From contig NZ_CP043006.1 in NCBI RefSeq assembly GCF_008086345.1, positions 2,044,032 through 2,108,031 on the forward strand: DNA of 64,000 nucleotides. Reading direction: 5' to 3'. Every line of letters starts with the position of its first letter. Within the stretch, counting starts at the first letter, position 1. Below the pieces are notes generated by a model. That model was not told where the DNA came from. It saw only the letters and a program-made list of their open reading frames with translations, and made no database searches. Positions 1-10,600 of this stretch are shown here, one piece after another. Made by a program: the position numbers and the translations under genes. This stretch comes from Chitinophaga sp. XS-30. GTDB taxonomy: Bacteria; Bacteroidota; Bacteroidia; Chitinophagales; Chitinophagaceae.

Positions 1-35
1 GCGCCTACCAGTGCAACTAGTTTGATCTTTTTCAT
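1..35 (-). CDS. Start of a small secreted protein (partial, runs off the left edge)
   Basis: Reading leftward from an ATG at 35 gives MKKIKLVALVG before the window ends. Two lysines followed by a hydrophobic run look like the beginning of a Sec signal peptide. It lies just downstream of, and on the same strand as, the MauE-like gene at 130-579, so the two may be co-transcribed. Small signal-peptide proteins of this style (for example the DUF6520 type) often sit next to MauE genes in Bacteroidota, but eleven residues cannot prove that. Confidence 0.5.
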   Translation of the reverse strand, partial: MKKIKLVALVG

Positions 36-129
36 GGAAAAATTGGTTTTGTTGGTTTTAAAAATCTTCGAACATTATTTAATTGATATGCAGGTGGCTA
101 AACCTGCCTTGTAATAGGGATAAGTTGCC

Positions 130-579
130 TCAAGACGCCAATATCGTGCCGTTATCCTGTTTATCTTGTTGCTGTTTCCTGTGCAGGATAATACCTGCAA
201 TGCTGATGAACACGAAGAACAAATTGAAGAAAAGATGTTGTGTCCAGTTCAACTGGCTAATCACTCCGCCACATGAACAGGGTATCTTGCCAAAATAGTT
301 CAACTGGATCAGTATGATATACACTGTAAATATCACCATCAGTATCAAAGAGGCCCAAAGACCGGCCATCAGTGTTCGTTTATAGATCAGCATGGCAGCT
401 ATAACAAATTCCAGTCCCGGAATACCGAATACGATCCAGGGTGTGAAACGGTTGTCCAACGGCTGAGCATCTATCTGGAATGAAAAGTGCTTGTAATCGA
501 CCAGTTTGCTCGTCGCCGCATACACGAATAGTATAAAAAGCAGCAACGCGATGGTTTCCACCAACCATTTTCTTGACAT
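130..579 (-). CDS. MauE/DoxX-like integral membrane protein
   Basis: This 149-residue protein has four predicted membrane helices (about residues 7-25, 47-65, 70-92 and 118-136) and a PCSCGG cysteine motif near residue 103 between helices 3 and 4. That is the architecture of the MauE/DoxX superfamily, whose members are thought to help thiol redox chemistry in the envelope. In Bacteroidota such genes commonly stand beside small signal-peptide proteins, and one starts just downstream here. Substrate and partner cannot be read from the sequence. The upstream AraC-type gene is on the same strand, separated by about 180 bp. Confidence 0.7.
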   Translation of the reverse strand: MSRKWLVETIALLLFILFVYAATSKLVDYKHFSFQIDAQPLDNRFTPWIVFGIPGLEFVIAAMLIYKRTLMAGLWASLILMVIFTVYIILIQLNYFGKIPCSCGGVISQLNWTQHLFFNLFFVFISIAGIILHRKQQQDKQDNGTILAS

Positions 580-758
580 AGATTAAAATTTATAACAGGC
601 TAAAGTTGCTTCCCGGTTGTTGGTGTTGGTTTTTGATCTCTGCATGTCTCTGCCGTCGAATTGACAGTTATATTTCTCACATGTAATGTATAAAGTCAGC
701 CGCTGTGAAATTAATAATATTATTTTTAAATCGCTGTGCCGAAATAGAAAGTTTCTTT

Positions 759-1700
759 TCAAAGAGGATTGCACTCCCGGCGGCGAGAGTGCCTGAAAGC
801 GGAAGGGGATTGTTTGTATAATGCATTGAATATCCGTGCGAAGCTGGCAGCCGACTCGTATCCCACCTCCCAGGCGATTTCGTGTACGGGCATATCTGTC
901 TGATACAGTAGTAATTTTGCCCGTGACAGCCGTTCCTGGCGGATGTAGTCAGTCAGATGATGTTTGTACACTTGTTTATAGGAATATCTTAATTGGGCAG
1001 CCGGTATGTCGAACCGGTCCGCCAGCGTTTGGAGGGACATTTTTTTGCCAACATTCTCCCGTATATAACCTCTTACTTCCTCCAGTTTCCCGAAGTCGCG
1101 ATGCCGCGGGCGGCCCTGCTGGCAACTGAATTCATGCATGGTGCTGAATAGGAGATCGAGGAAAAGCACTTGTCGCTTGAAGCGCCAGGTATCGCCTTTA
1201 ACCTTGTTCTGCAGAATGTCGTTTATCAGTCTGCGGCAATTCTCATTGCAGCTGATATTCAGGACCCCGGCCACCGGGTGGGCGGTATTGTCCAGCAGGG
1301 AGGTGAGTAATGGGTTGAATAACAGGAGCATGATCCGGGAATAACCTGGTTCAATGCTCAATGCCGGAGCTTCGGGGCCGTGCAGCAGCGTGCAGCCCTG
1401 TTCCTGAAGTTGCAGGGAACCATAGGGGGCCAGCAGGGACGCCTTACCCGTCAGCATATACAACAATGCGAGGGAAGATCCTGGCAGACCGGCCTGCAGG
1501 GTGGTTCTTTTTTCCAGGTTAACGTCGCATATCCATGCAGTATAATGCTGATCCTGAAAGTATTGCAGGAGAATATTACCATATGGCGCTTCGGCACACA
1601 ACGTTTGGGCCTCGTTCAGGACAAAAGGGCCTGGTGCGGCAGGGACCTGCTGCAAATAGCTGAACTGATCGCCCTGAAGAATACCGGGTGTCACGCTCAT
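759..1700 (-). CDS. AraC-family transcriptional regulator
   Basis: The 313-residue protein has a C-terminal AraC-type double helix-turn-helix from about residue 210: 'MSLQTLADRFDIPAAQLRYSYK' is the first HTH region, followed by 'HEIAWEVGYESAASFARIF', the family signature. The N-terminal 200 residues are a divergent sensing region with no ligand domain I can name. The gene is divergent from the nitrate assimilation block that begins at 2068, with 367 bp between them, so it is a positional candidate for its regulator. No other regulator lies within the nitrate block. The link to nitrate is inference only. Confidence 0.85.
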   Translation of the reverse strand: MSVTPGILQGDQFSYLQQVPAAPGPFVLNEAQTLCAEAPYGNILLQYFQDQHYTAWICDVNLEKRTTLQAGLPGSSLALLYMLTGKASLLAPYGSLQLQEQGCTLLHGPEAPALSIEPGYSRIMLLLFNPLLTSLLDNTAHPVAGVLNISCNENCRRLINDILQNKVKGDTWRFKRQVLFLDLLFSTMHEFSCQQGRPRHRDFGKLEEVRGYIRENVGKKMSLQTLADRFDIPAAQLRYSYKQVYKHHLTDYIRQERLSRAKLLLYQTDMPVHEIAWEVGYESAASFARIFNALYKQSPSAFRHSRRRECNPL

Positions 1701-2067
1701 AAAGCTGAATGTTAGGTGTTAGAAATGGCTATAAGCTAGTTGGCATACCGCAGCCATTTGGAGAATTAAGATAAGGTGCTTTTTTTAGATGTTGTAACAT
1801 CTGAAACGGGAAATTATAAGGCACTCCCGGGGTAATCTACCAGGGATATACGAAATCCTGCCCCGGGGCGATTTCCCAGTAGTATATATATTATAATATA
1901 AATTATATGATGTTTATCAAGGATTTAATATGAAAAATTAGATCAAAATGCCTTAATTTTATGATTATAGTCATACACCTTATTCAATTTTCATGGTAAT
2001 TCTCGTTATAAAACTGATATTAATAAAATATTAATATATCAAACCGGAACTTTTAAAATCACCCACC
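1701..2067. promoter_or_regulatory. Divergent intergenic region with two inverted repeats upstream of nirB
   Basis: This 367-bp AT-rich stretch separates the AraC gene from nirB. At 1961-1974 lies ATGATTATAGTCAT, a near palindrome (two mismatched positions) resembling Crp/Fnr-type half sites. At 2017-2037 a 9-bp perfect inverted repeat, ATATTAATA/TATTAATAT around three A residues, ends about 30 bp before the nirB start. Either could be an operator; the second could also fold in the nirB leader. I could not place a clean -33/-7 promoter. Confidence 0.45.
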
Positions 2068-4566
2068 ATGAAAATCGTAGTAATTGGTAATGGCATGGTC
2101 GGCTATAAATTTTGCGAAAAAATAGTCGAAAAATCCAATAATCAGGGCCTGGAACTGGTCGTTTTTGGAGAAGAACCCTTACCTGCCTATGACCGCGTTC
2201 ACCTGAGCGAGTTCTTTTCCGGTAAAACCGCCGCAGATCTGAGCATGGCTCCCCTTGAATGGTACGCCTCCAAAAATATCAGGCTTCACCTCGGCGATCC
2301 TGTACAGCAGATCGACCGCACCCATAAAACCGTTCTTTCCTATAAAGGTATTACTGAACATTATGATTACCTGGTACTGGCTACAGGTTCGGCCGCTTTT
2401 GTGCCGCCGATCGCCGGCATCGATAAAAAGGGCGTATTCATTTACAGGACGATAGAGGATCTGGAATTGATGCAGGCCTATGCTCCCAAGGCCCGCAAAG
2501 GCACCGTAATAGGCGGTGGCCTCCTGGGGCTGGAAGCTGCAAAAGCGCTGCTGGACCTCGGCGTGAAGGAAACCCACGTCATCGAATTCGCTCCGCGCCT
2601 CATGCCCAGGCAGATCGATGAACAGGGCTCCAACATCCTCTGCTCCAAACTCGAAAAACTGGGCCTTAAGGTCCATACCAGCAAAAATACCAGTGATATC
2701 CTCGGTGATGATTGTATTACCGGTCTCCGTTTTTCTGACGATACGGCGCTGGACACCGATATGCTGGTGATCTCCGCGGGCATCCAGCCCCGGGATGAGC
2801 TGGCGAAGCTCTCCGGCCTGGAAACCGGTCACCGTGGCGGCATTGTTGTAAATGAACAGATGCAGACCACGGACCCCTCCATTTACGCGGTGGGCGAATG
2901 TGCATTATATAATGGTATGATATACGGCCTCGTGGCGCCGGGCTATGAAATGTCCGAAGTTGCGGCTTCGCACATCCTGAATGAACAGAAATCCTTTACC
3001 GGTTTCGACATGAGCACCAAGCTGAAGCTGATCGGTGTGGATGTGGCCAGTTTCGGCAATCCCTTCATTACACCGGAACAGGGCAGCAGCATTGTGCTGG
3101 AAGATACCATGAAGGGCATCTACAAGCGCATCAACATCTCCCCGGACGGTCAGCATCTGCTGGGCGGTATCCTTATCGGGGATGCGGAAGCGTATAACCT
3201 GCTGCTGCAGACCTGCAAGAACAAGGTGGTCCTTCCGCCGAACCCGGAAGATATCCTGCTCGGCGCCAGGAACGGCAATGCTGCGCCGGGTGCCGGCGTA
3301 ACCGGCCTGCCGGATGAAGCGGTGATCTGCAGCTGCGAGAACGTCAGCAAGCTGACCATCTGCCAGGCTGTGGAAGCAGGCCAGGAAACCCTGGATGCCG
3401 TGAAGAAATGCACGAAAGCCGGTACCTGCTGCGGTGGCTGCGCCCCGATGGTCAAAGACCTCATCACAGCTACCATGAAAGCCCAGGGCAAGTATATCCG
3501 CAACGTGGTCTGCGAACATTTCGCTTACTCCCGCCAGGAGCTGCTGGACCTGATAAAAGTAAAATCACTGCGCTCGTTCGATGAGGTGCTGGACCACTAC
3601 GGTCACGGAGAAGGCTGCGAAGTGTGCAAACCCGTGGTCAGCTCCATTCTCGCCAGCCTCTGGAATGATATGATCCTCCATAAAGGGAACGATACGGCCC
3701 AGGATTCGAATGACCGCTACCTGGCCAATATCCAGAAAGGCGGCACCTACTCTGTTGTGCCGCGCATCCCCGGCGGCGAGGTTACACCGGAAAAACTGAT
3801 CGTCATCGGGCAGGTGGCGCAAAAATATCATCTCTATACCAAGATCACCGGCGGCCAGCGGATAGATCTGTTCGGCGCTCATCTCAGCGATCTTCCGCTG
3901 ATCTGGGAAGAACTGATCGCCGCAGGTTTCGAAAGCGGCCATGCCTACGGCAAAGCCCTGCGTACGGTAAAAAGCTGTGTGGGATCTACCTGGTGCCGCT
4001 TCGGGCTGCATGACAGCGTGAGCTTCGCCATACAGATCGAAGAACGTTACCGCGGCCTTCGCGCGCCGCACAAGATCAAGTCCGCCGTTTCCGGCTGCAT
4101 CCGCGAATGCGCGGAAGCCCAGTCGAAAGACTTCGGCATCATCGCCACGGAAAAAGGATGGAACCTCTACGTATGCGGCAATGGCGGCTCCAAGCCCCAG
4201 CATGCCCAACTGCTGGCCGGAGACATCGACAGCGAAACCTGTATCCGGTATATAGACCGGTTCCTGATGTTCTACATCAAAACAGCTGACCCGCTCACCC
4301 GCACCGCCACCTGGCTGAACAAACTGGAAGGCGGCATGGACTACCTCCGTAATGTAGTGGTGAATGACAGCCTGGGCATCTCCGCACAGCTGGAAGCAGA
4401 AATGCAGCTGCTGGTGGACAGCTACAAATGCGAATGGAAAGAAGTGGTGGACAGCCCCGAATTGCGCAAACGCTTTTCGCACTTCGTAAATGCTCCGGAA
4501 GAAAAAGATCCGACTGTAAAATTTGAAACGATGCGCGCCCAGAAGAAAGCTGCGGAATGGAAATAA
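2068..4566 (+). CDS. nirB: NADH-dependent nitrite reductase large subunit NirB
   Basis: This 832-residue cytoplasmic enzyme reduces nitrite to ammonium with NADH. The N-terminal FAD/NADH module carries GNGMVG (about residue 7) and GGGLLGLEAA (about residue 149). A BFD-like [2Fe-2S] domain follows with CSC near residue 423 and CCGGC near residue 452. The sirohaem/[4Fe-4S] reductase half holds CVGSTWC (about residue 638) and SGCIREC (about residue 674), giving the C-x5-C and C-x3-C ligands. Length and domain order match full NirB. It opens the nitrate assimilation block and is followed after 26 bp by nirD. Confidence 0.96.
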   Translation: MKIVVIGNGMVGYKFCEKIVEKSNNQGLELVVFGEEPLPAYDRVHLSEFFSGKTAADLSMAPLEWYASKNIRLHLGDPVQQIDRTHKTVLSYKGITEHYDYLVLATGSAAFVPPIAGIDKKGVFIYRTIEDLELMQAYAPKARKGTVIGGGLLGLEAAKALLDLGVKETHVIEFAPRLMPRQIDEQGSNILCSKLEKLGLKVHTSKNTSDILGDDCITGLRFSDDTALDTDMLVISAGIQPRDELAKLSGLETGHRGGIVVNEQMQTTDPSIYAVGECALYNGMIYGLVAPGYEMSEVAASHILNEQKSFTGFDMSTKLKLIGVDVASFGNPFITPEQGSSIVLEDTMKGIYKRINISPDGQHLLGGILIGDAEAYNLLLQTCKNKVVLPPNPEDILLGARNGNAAPGAGVTGLPDEAVICSCENVSKLTICQAVEAGQETLDAVKKCTKAGTCCGGCAPMVKDLITATMKAQGKYIRNVVCEHFAYSRQELLDLIKVKSLRSFDEVLDHYGHGEGCEVCKPVVSSILASLWNDMILHKGNDTAQDSNDRYLANIQKGGTYSVVPRIPGGEVTPEKLIVIGQVAQKYHLYTKITGGQRIDLFGAHLSDLPLIWEELIAAGFESGHAYGKALRTVKSCVGSTWCRFGLHDSVSFAIQIEERYRGLRAPHKIKSAVSGCIRECAEAQSKDFGIIATEKGWNLYVCGNGGSKPQHAQLLAGDIDSETCIRYIDRFLMFYIKTADPLTRTATWLNKLEGGMDYLRNVVVNDSLGISAQLEAEMQLLVDSYKCEWKEVVDSPELRKRFSHFVNAPEEKDPTVKFETMRAQKKAAEWK

Positions 4567-4592
4567 TCTATCAACCTTAAAAGCCTTCAGTT

Positions 4593-4952
4593 ATGTCAAC
4601 TATCAGTACAACAGACGTTACCTGGTTCTACGCCTGCAAAACATCGGATGTTCCCGCCAATGGAGGAGTTTGTGTAAAGTATAAGGAGGAGCAGATCGCA
4701 TTGTTCTATTTCACGCGCAGCGATACCTGGTACGCCACGCAGAACCTTTGTCCGCACCGCCGGCAGATGGCCCTGAGCCGGGGAATGACGGGTACGCATC
4801 AGGGAGAGCCGAAAGTGGCCTGCCCGTTTCACAAAAAGACCTTTTCCCTGAAAGATGGCAGATGCCTTTCTGATGAACAGGAATGTTCACTCACCGTTTA
4901 TCCCGTCAGAATAGAAGATGACCGGGTGTATATCGGCGTTAATACATATTAA
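4593..4952 (+). CDS. nirD: Nitrite reductase small subunit NirD (Rieske-type)
   Basis: The 119-residue protein is the small partner of NirB. It has a Rieske-type fold signature with CPHRRQMALSRG near residue 50 and ACPFHKKTFSL near residue 74. The C-x-H and C-x2-H pairs expected to bind a [2Fe-2S] cluster are both present, so this version should be able to hold a cluster. It starts 26 bp after nirB on the same strand, which fits co-expression as a two-subunit enzyme. Confidence 0.93.
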   Translation: MSTISTTDVTWFYACKTSDVPANGGVCVKYKEEQIALFYFTRSDTWYATQNLCPHRRQMALSRGMTGTHQGEPKVACPFHKKTFSLKDGRCLSDEQECSLTVYPVRIEDDRVYIGVNTY

Positions 4953-4959
4953 GACGAAA

Positions 4960-4984
4960 CCCGGCAACTGGCAGGTTGACCGGG
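4960..4984 (+). terminator. Hairpin between nirD and the outer-membrane channel gene
   Basis: CCCGGCAAC (4960-4968) can pair with GTTGaCCGGG (4975-4984) across a six-base loop, with one bulged A. It lies just after the nirD stop. There is no strong T-run, so it may be an mRNA stabiliser or a weak intra-operon attenuator rather than a full terminator. Confidence 0.4.
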
Positions 4985-5033
4985 CTTCTGAATTTTAATA
5001 TGATCGGCTCACTTAAAATTTAACCAAAGTTAC

Positions 5034-6326
5034 ATGAAAAAGTTATTCCCCGGCGGGGTGTTTTCAATTTTCTTTGGCTCCTTCATCGTCCAGGAGTGCA
5101 GCGCACAAATCTCGCTCGGCGCACAGCTCAGGACCCGCACAGAACTGCGGGACGGACAGGGAGCCCCCCTTCCTGAAGGGGCGAAACCCGCAATTTTCAC
5201 CTCCCAGCGAAGCCGCCTCATGGCGGGTTTTACCAGCCACAGGATCAGACTTGGATTGACCGTACAGGATGTGCGGGTCTGGGGGCAGGATGTCTCCACC
5301 ATCAACCGTACCACCACACCTGACAACAACGGTTTCATGCTGCACGAAGCCTGGGCGGAAGTATTGCTGACAGATACCATCATCAAAAATAAAAGCCTCC
5401 ATCTGAAGATCGGCCGGCAGGAACTGGTGTATGACGACAGCCGCCTGCTGGGCAACCTGGACTGGTTGCAGCAAGGCCGCCGTCACGATGCCGCCGTGCT
5501 GAAGTACAAGGCCGGCAGCTGGAACCTTCATCTCGGCGGCGCATTCAACCAGAACCGGGAAAATGCTTCCGGCACGGTGTACTCCGCTGTTCCCGCCGGC
5601 AATTATCCCGCTAATACCAACGGCGGCGCGGCATACAAAGCCCTGGAGTTTTTGCACATCAATAAACAGCTGAACAAAAGCAGCCTGTCTTTCCTCTTGC
5701 TGGCAGATCAGTTCTCGAAATATTATACGGACAGCCTGGCGGTGAAGCAATGGGAAGCCGCTACCCATCAGCGTTTTACGACCGGTTTTCATTTCAGTTT
5801 CCGGAACGCCCTGACAGCCGCCGCCTACTACCAGGCAGGTAATAACGCCGCCGGGAAGTCCGTCAGCGCGGCGCTGCTTTCCCTGGCTTACCAGCACCGT
5901 TTCTCCGGCAGCTTCGCCGCAGAAGCGGGTGTGGACTATACCACAGATGATTTCGATCCTTTGTACGGAACGCCGCATAAATTCTGGGGTACCATGGATT
6001 ACTTCTATGTAGCCAGCGGATTCGGCAATAAAGGCCTGCAGGACTACTACCTGAAGGCAAAATTCAAAAAAGGGGAAAAGTGGATGGTCAGCGCCGATGC
6101 GCACCAGTTCTACAGCGCGGCGATGAGCAGCAAATTCGGAACGGAAGCGGACCTTACGGTAACGTATAACCTTACCCGTATGATCGGCTTCGAAGGCGGA
6201 TACAGTCATTTCTGGAACACGGCATGGCTCACATCTTCCGCAGTGAAGAACGTCACGAACGCGCAAAGCAACAGCAACTGGGCGTACCTGTCCATCAACA
6301 TCAAACCGGAACTGTTTTCCAAATAA
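5034..6326 (+). CDS. Alginate-export-family outer-membrane channel
   Basis: The 430-residue protein has an N-terminal signal sequence (MKKLFPGGVFSIFFGSF, cleavage probably after the SAQ near residue 25) followed by alternating beta-rich segments and a C-terminal strand ending in LSINIKPELFSK. It resembles the alginate-export porin family (AlgE-like 18-strand barrels). Set between nirD and the nitrate transporter, it is more likely to pass nitrate or nitrite through the outer membrane than alginate; that role is inferred from context. Spacing to the next gene is 12 bp. Confidence 0.8.
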   Translation: MKKLFPGGVFSIFFGSFIVQECSAQISLGAQLRTRTELRDGQGAPLPEGAKPAIFTSQRSRLMAGFTSHRIRLGLTVQDVRVWGQDVSTINRTTTPDNNGFMLHEAWAEVLLTDTIIKNKSLHLKIGRQELVYDDSRLLGNLDWLQQGRRHDAAVLKYKAGSWNLHLGGAFNQNRENASGTVYSAVPAGNYPANTNGGAAYKALEFLHINKQLNKSSLSFLLLADQFSKYYTDSLAVKQWEAATHQRFTTGFHFSFRNALTAAAYYQAGNNAAGKSVSAALLSLAYQHRFSGSFAAEAGVDYTTDDFDPLYGTPHKFWGTMDYFYVASGFGNKGLQDYYLKAKFKKGEKWMVSADAHQFYSAAMSSKFGTEADLTVTYNLTRMIGFEGGYSHFWNTAWLTSSAVKNVTNAQSNSNWAYLSINIKPELFSK

Positions 6327-6338
6327 AAAGCGAACCTT

Positions 6339-7640
6339 ATGCAGATCAATAATAAACCACTTGAAAAATTAAACATCTTTAGTCTGAGCGGCATCCAGAT
6401 GCGCACCTTCCACATTACCTGGCTCATGTTCTTCGTTTGTTTCTTCGGATGGTTTGGCCTGGCGCCGCTGATGCCTACCATCCGGGAAGACCTTGGCCTG
6501 TCCAAATCACAGGTGGGCAACATCATCATCGCTTCGGTATCCGGTACGATCATCGCAAGGCTGATCATCGGGAGGCTGTGCGATACCTGGGGGCCGCGGA
6601 AAACTGCGGTACGGCTGCTGCTTTTCGGTTCCATCCCGGTTTTCCTGGTGGGGCTGGCGAATGACTATACCTCCTTCCTGATATTCCGGCTGGCCATCGG
6701 CACTATCGGCGCTTCATTCGTGGTCACCCAATTTCATACCGGCATCATGTTCGCGCCAAAGATCAAAGGCACGGCCAATGCGGTTACAGGTGGATGGGGC
6801 AACCTCGGCGGTGGCGTGACCAATATGGTGATGCCGCTGATCTTCGCGGCCATTGTGGGTTTTGGCTACACCAAAGCGGAAGCCTGGCGTTATGCCATGA
6901 TCGTTCCCGGTTTGATGATGCTGGGCGTGGCGTTCCTTTATTATCGATATACAAAAGATACGCCGGCCGGCAACTACGATGAGATTGGCCATACGGTGAA
7001 AAAAGGGAAAACGGATTGGTCTGTGCTCACGGACTGGCGCATCTGGGCGCTGACGCTTGCCTACGCCATGTGCTTCGGGATGGAGATCACTTTTGATAAT
7101 GTGGCATCGTTGCACTTTGTGGATACATTCGGGCTTTCGCAGGCCAGCGCCGGGTTCTGGGCCGGTATCTTCGGGTTGATGAATCTCTTTGCACGGGCAT
7201 TGGGCGGTTTTGTGTCCGACCGTGTAGGCCTAAAACAGGGGATGAAAGGCAAAGGTACATTGCTGGCGCTGATGTTGCTGGCGGAAGGTGCGGGCCTGCT
7301 GTTGTTCGCGCATTCCGGCTCACTGGGCCTCGCTATTTTTGCGATGCTCGGTTTTGCGCTCTTCCTCAAAATGGCGAATGGCGCTACCTATGGTATCGTG
7401 CCTTTCGTGAACCAGCAGAATGTAGGGCTGGTCAGCGGCATCGTGGGCGCCGGAGGCAACCTTGGCGGCATGATGTTCGGGTTTTTATTCAAGTCGGAAA
7501 ATATCAGCTACGAACAGGCTTTCACCTATATCGGTTACGCCGTGATCGCTACGGGTTGCATTGTTATGCTCACCAGGTTCGGCAAACAGCATGCGGAAGT
7601 GCCGGCAAACGCCAAAGCACAGCCGGTACTGGCAGATTAA
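6339..7640 (+). CDS. Nitrate/nitrite MFS transporter (NarK/NasA type)
   Basis: The 433-residue protein is a 12-helix major facilitator. The sequence RTFHITWLMFFVCFFGWFG near residue 22 and the glycine-rich segments 'GGWGNLGGG' (about residue 151) and 'GAGGNLGGMMFG' (about residue 370) are the nitrate signature motifs of the nitrate-nitrite porter family. Both family arginines appear plausible (R in helices 2 and 8) but I did not align them. It lies between the outer-membrane channel and the nitrate reductase and should import nitrate across the inner membrane. Confidence 0.93.
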   Translation: MQINNKPLEKLNIFSLSGIQMRTFHITWLMFFVCFFGWFGLAPLMPTIREDLGLSKSQVGNIIIASVSGTIIARLIIGRLCDTWGPRKTAVRLLLFGSIPVFLVGLANDYTSFLIFRLAIGTIGASFVVTQFHTGIMFAPKIKGTANAVTGGWGNLGGGVTNMVMPLIFAAIVGFGYTKAEAWRYAMIVPGLMMLGVAFLYYRYTKDTPAGNYDEIGHTVKKGKTDWSVLTDWRIWALTLAYAMCFGMEITFDNVASLHFVDTFGLSQASAGFWAGIFGLMNLFARALGGFVSDRVGLKQGMKGKGTLLALMLLAEGAGLLLFAHSGSLGLAIFAMLGFALFLKMANGATYGIVPFVNQQNVGLVSGIVGAGGNLGGMMFGFLFKSENISYEQAFTYIGYAVIATGCIVMLTRFGKQHAEVPANAKAQPVLAD

Positions 7641-7661
7641 GGAATCATTTAAAACAGGGAT

Positions 7662-10600
7662 ATGCCGTCATCATTCAAAACAACATGTTGCTACTGCGGG
7701 GTAGGCTGTGGAATTGTGGTACACAAAGACCGCCAGGGCAGGTTGACGGTGGAAGGGGACAAAGATCATTCGGTGAACAGGGGCATGCTTTGTTCGAAAG
7801 GCATGAACCTGCATTATACGGTGACAGATACTTCGGACAGGCTGTTGTACCCGGAGATGCGTTATAGTCGCAACATGCCGCGGCAAAGGGTTTCCTGGGA
7901 CCAGGCGCTGGAACGCACCGCGGCGGTCTTCAGCAGGATCATTGCGCAGCACGGTCCCGATGCCGTTGCATTTTACGCCTCCGGGCAGTGCCTTACAGAA
8001 GAATACTATGTGGTCAACAAGCTGATCAAGGGTTTCATTGGCAGCAATAATATCGATACCAATTCCCGGCTTTGCATGAGCAGCGCGGTGGCGGCATATA
8101 AAATGTCCCTCGGTGAAGATGCCGTGCCGGGAACCTACGATGATATTGAGCAGGCGGATTGCATCTTCGTGGCCGGCGCCAATCCCGCCTGGTGCCATCC
8201 CATCCTGTGGAGAAGGGTGGAAGCGGCCAAAGCAGCCAATCCTGATCTGAAGATCATCGTCAGCGATCCGCGGGTCACCCAAAGCTGTGCGCTGGCGGAC
8301 CTGCACCTGCAGGTACATCCCGGTACGGACATTGTGCTGCATCATGCGATCGGCCGCCTGCTGATAGAACAGGGAAAGACCGATGCCGCCTTTATCCGCC
8401 AGCATACCGAAGGATTTGCGAAATACCGGGAAATGGTGATGGAACGCAGCATTGCCGAAGCGGCCATCATCTGCGGTATTCCGGAAAACCAGCTATACGA
8501 AGCGGCGGCGCTTATCGGGAATGCTGCCGGGTTGATGACGATGTGGACGATGGGGCTGAACCAGAGTGTGGTGGGTGTCCGGAAGAACCTCAGCCTTATC
8601 AATCTTCACCTGATCACGGGCCGGATCGGCAAACCCGGATGCGGGCCTTTTTCGTTGACAGGCCAGCCCAATGCCATGGGCGGCCGGGAGGTAGGCGGCC
8701 TGTCCAACCTGCTGCCGGCGCACCGGGTGCTGGATAACCCGGAACACCGCAAAGAAGTGGAAGCCTTCTGGGGCGGTGGCCCGCTTTCGGAAAAACCGGG
8801 ACTGACGGCTACGGAAATGTTCTCCGCCATGCATGACGGCCGCCTGAAAGCGATCTGGATCATGTGCTCCAACCCGCTCGTCAGCCTGCCGGATGTACGT
8901 TTCATGGAAGCGGCCTTGCAGCAGGCGAAGTTCGTGGTGGTGCAGGAGATATCGGATAAACCGGAAACATTGCAGTATGCGGATGTGGTGCTGCCCGCTG
9001 CGGCCTGGACCGAAAAGGAAGGCACCATGACGAATGCGGAACGCCGCATCAGCTACCTGAAAAAGATCAACGACGCGCCCGGGGAAGCTTTGCCGGATGC
9101 GGAGATCATCTGCCGGTTCGCAAAGAAAATGGGATATCACGGTTTCGACTACACGCAGCCGTCGGAAATATACGCAGAACATTGCCGGCTCACTGCCGGC
9201 ACCAATATCGATATCAGCGGTCTTGACTACGATCAGCTGCAGGAAAAACGCAGCGTGCAATGGCCTTACAAAGCCGGAAAAGGCACTCCCCGCCTGTTTG
9301 CGGATCACCGGTTCTATACGGCTTCCGGCAAAGCGGCGATCCATTCCTTCGATGATGCGAACAGCTCTGAACCGATCGATGGGAACTTCCCGCTGATACT
9401 CACCACCGGCCGCATCCGCGATCAGTGGCATACCATGAGCAAGACGGGAAAGGTGAGCAAACTGAAACAGCACATCGCTTCCCCTTTCCTGGAGATACAT
9501 CCCGAAGATGCCCGCGCCCGCGGCATCCGCCATAACGATATGGTGGAGATATTCAACGGACGAGGGACGGTAAGGGTGAAAGCGCAGCTTTGCACCACTA
9601 TCAAAAAAGGCGTGGTGTTCCTGCCGATGCACTGGGGCAAGATATTGAACAGCGATCTTGGCCGCGCCAACAATCTCACCAATAACCTGGTAGATCCCAT
9701 CTCCAAACAGCCGGACCTGAAATATGCGGCGGTGCAGGTATCCCGTTACGAGAAACCTGCCCAGCGCATCATCATCATCGGTGCCGGTGCGGGTGCCTAT
9801 GGCTTTGTGAAAGCAGCCCGCGCGCTGAATGACCAGGATGAGATCATTGTATTCAGCAAGGAGGATCAACCGTTCTATAACCGGGTGATGCTGCCGGATT
9901 ATATCAGCGGTGCGCAGCAATGGGCGCAGCTGGTAAAGATGTCCGACGCCGAAGAAAGCGCCCTCAATATCAGCCTGCACCGCGGGGTGAGCGTGGAGTT
10001 TATCGACCGGCAACAGAAGACCGTGCGGGACAGTCGCGGTAACACCCATGCATACGATATACTTATCCTCGCCACCGGCAGCCGCCCCGCGGTGCTGAAA
10101 GATGTGCCGCCGCTGGAAGGCATTTTTACCATGCGCAGCCGCCGGGATGCGGATGCCTTTGTGAAGCATGTGGACCCGGCCAAAGGGAGGATCGTGATCG
10201 CAGGCGGCGGTTTGCTGGGAATCGAACTGGCGGCTTCGCTGCGGGAGATCAATATCAGCGTGAGCGTGGTGCAGCGTACATCACGACTGATGGACAGGCA
10301 GCTGGACCTGCTCGGTGCGCAGCTGTTGCATGAAGAACTGAAAGACCGCGATATAGAAATATTGTATGATGATGAAATAGAACAGTTCACCGGCTTCCGG
10401 CAAGTGGAGGGCGTACGCCTGAAAAGCGGCCGCCAGCTGGACTGCCAGGCGGTGGTGATGTCCATCGGTACGATCCCGAACATTGAACTGGCGCAGGCCT
10501 GCCAGCTGAATTGCAATCGTGGTGTAGTGGTCAATGAATATTTGCAGACCAGTGATCCTTCCATATATGCCATTGGAGAGATCGCATCTTTCAATGGGGT

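Noticed and set aside
583..774. 63-codon minus-strand ORF next to the AraC gene
   Set aside because: It overlaps the AraC 3' end and has no signal, motif or family resemblance.
4107..4289. Plus-strand overlapping ORFs inside nirB and similar long frames within other genes
   Set aside because: High GC at third positions leaves long shadow frames; none has its own start context or a recognisable product.
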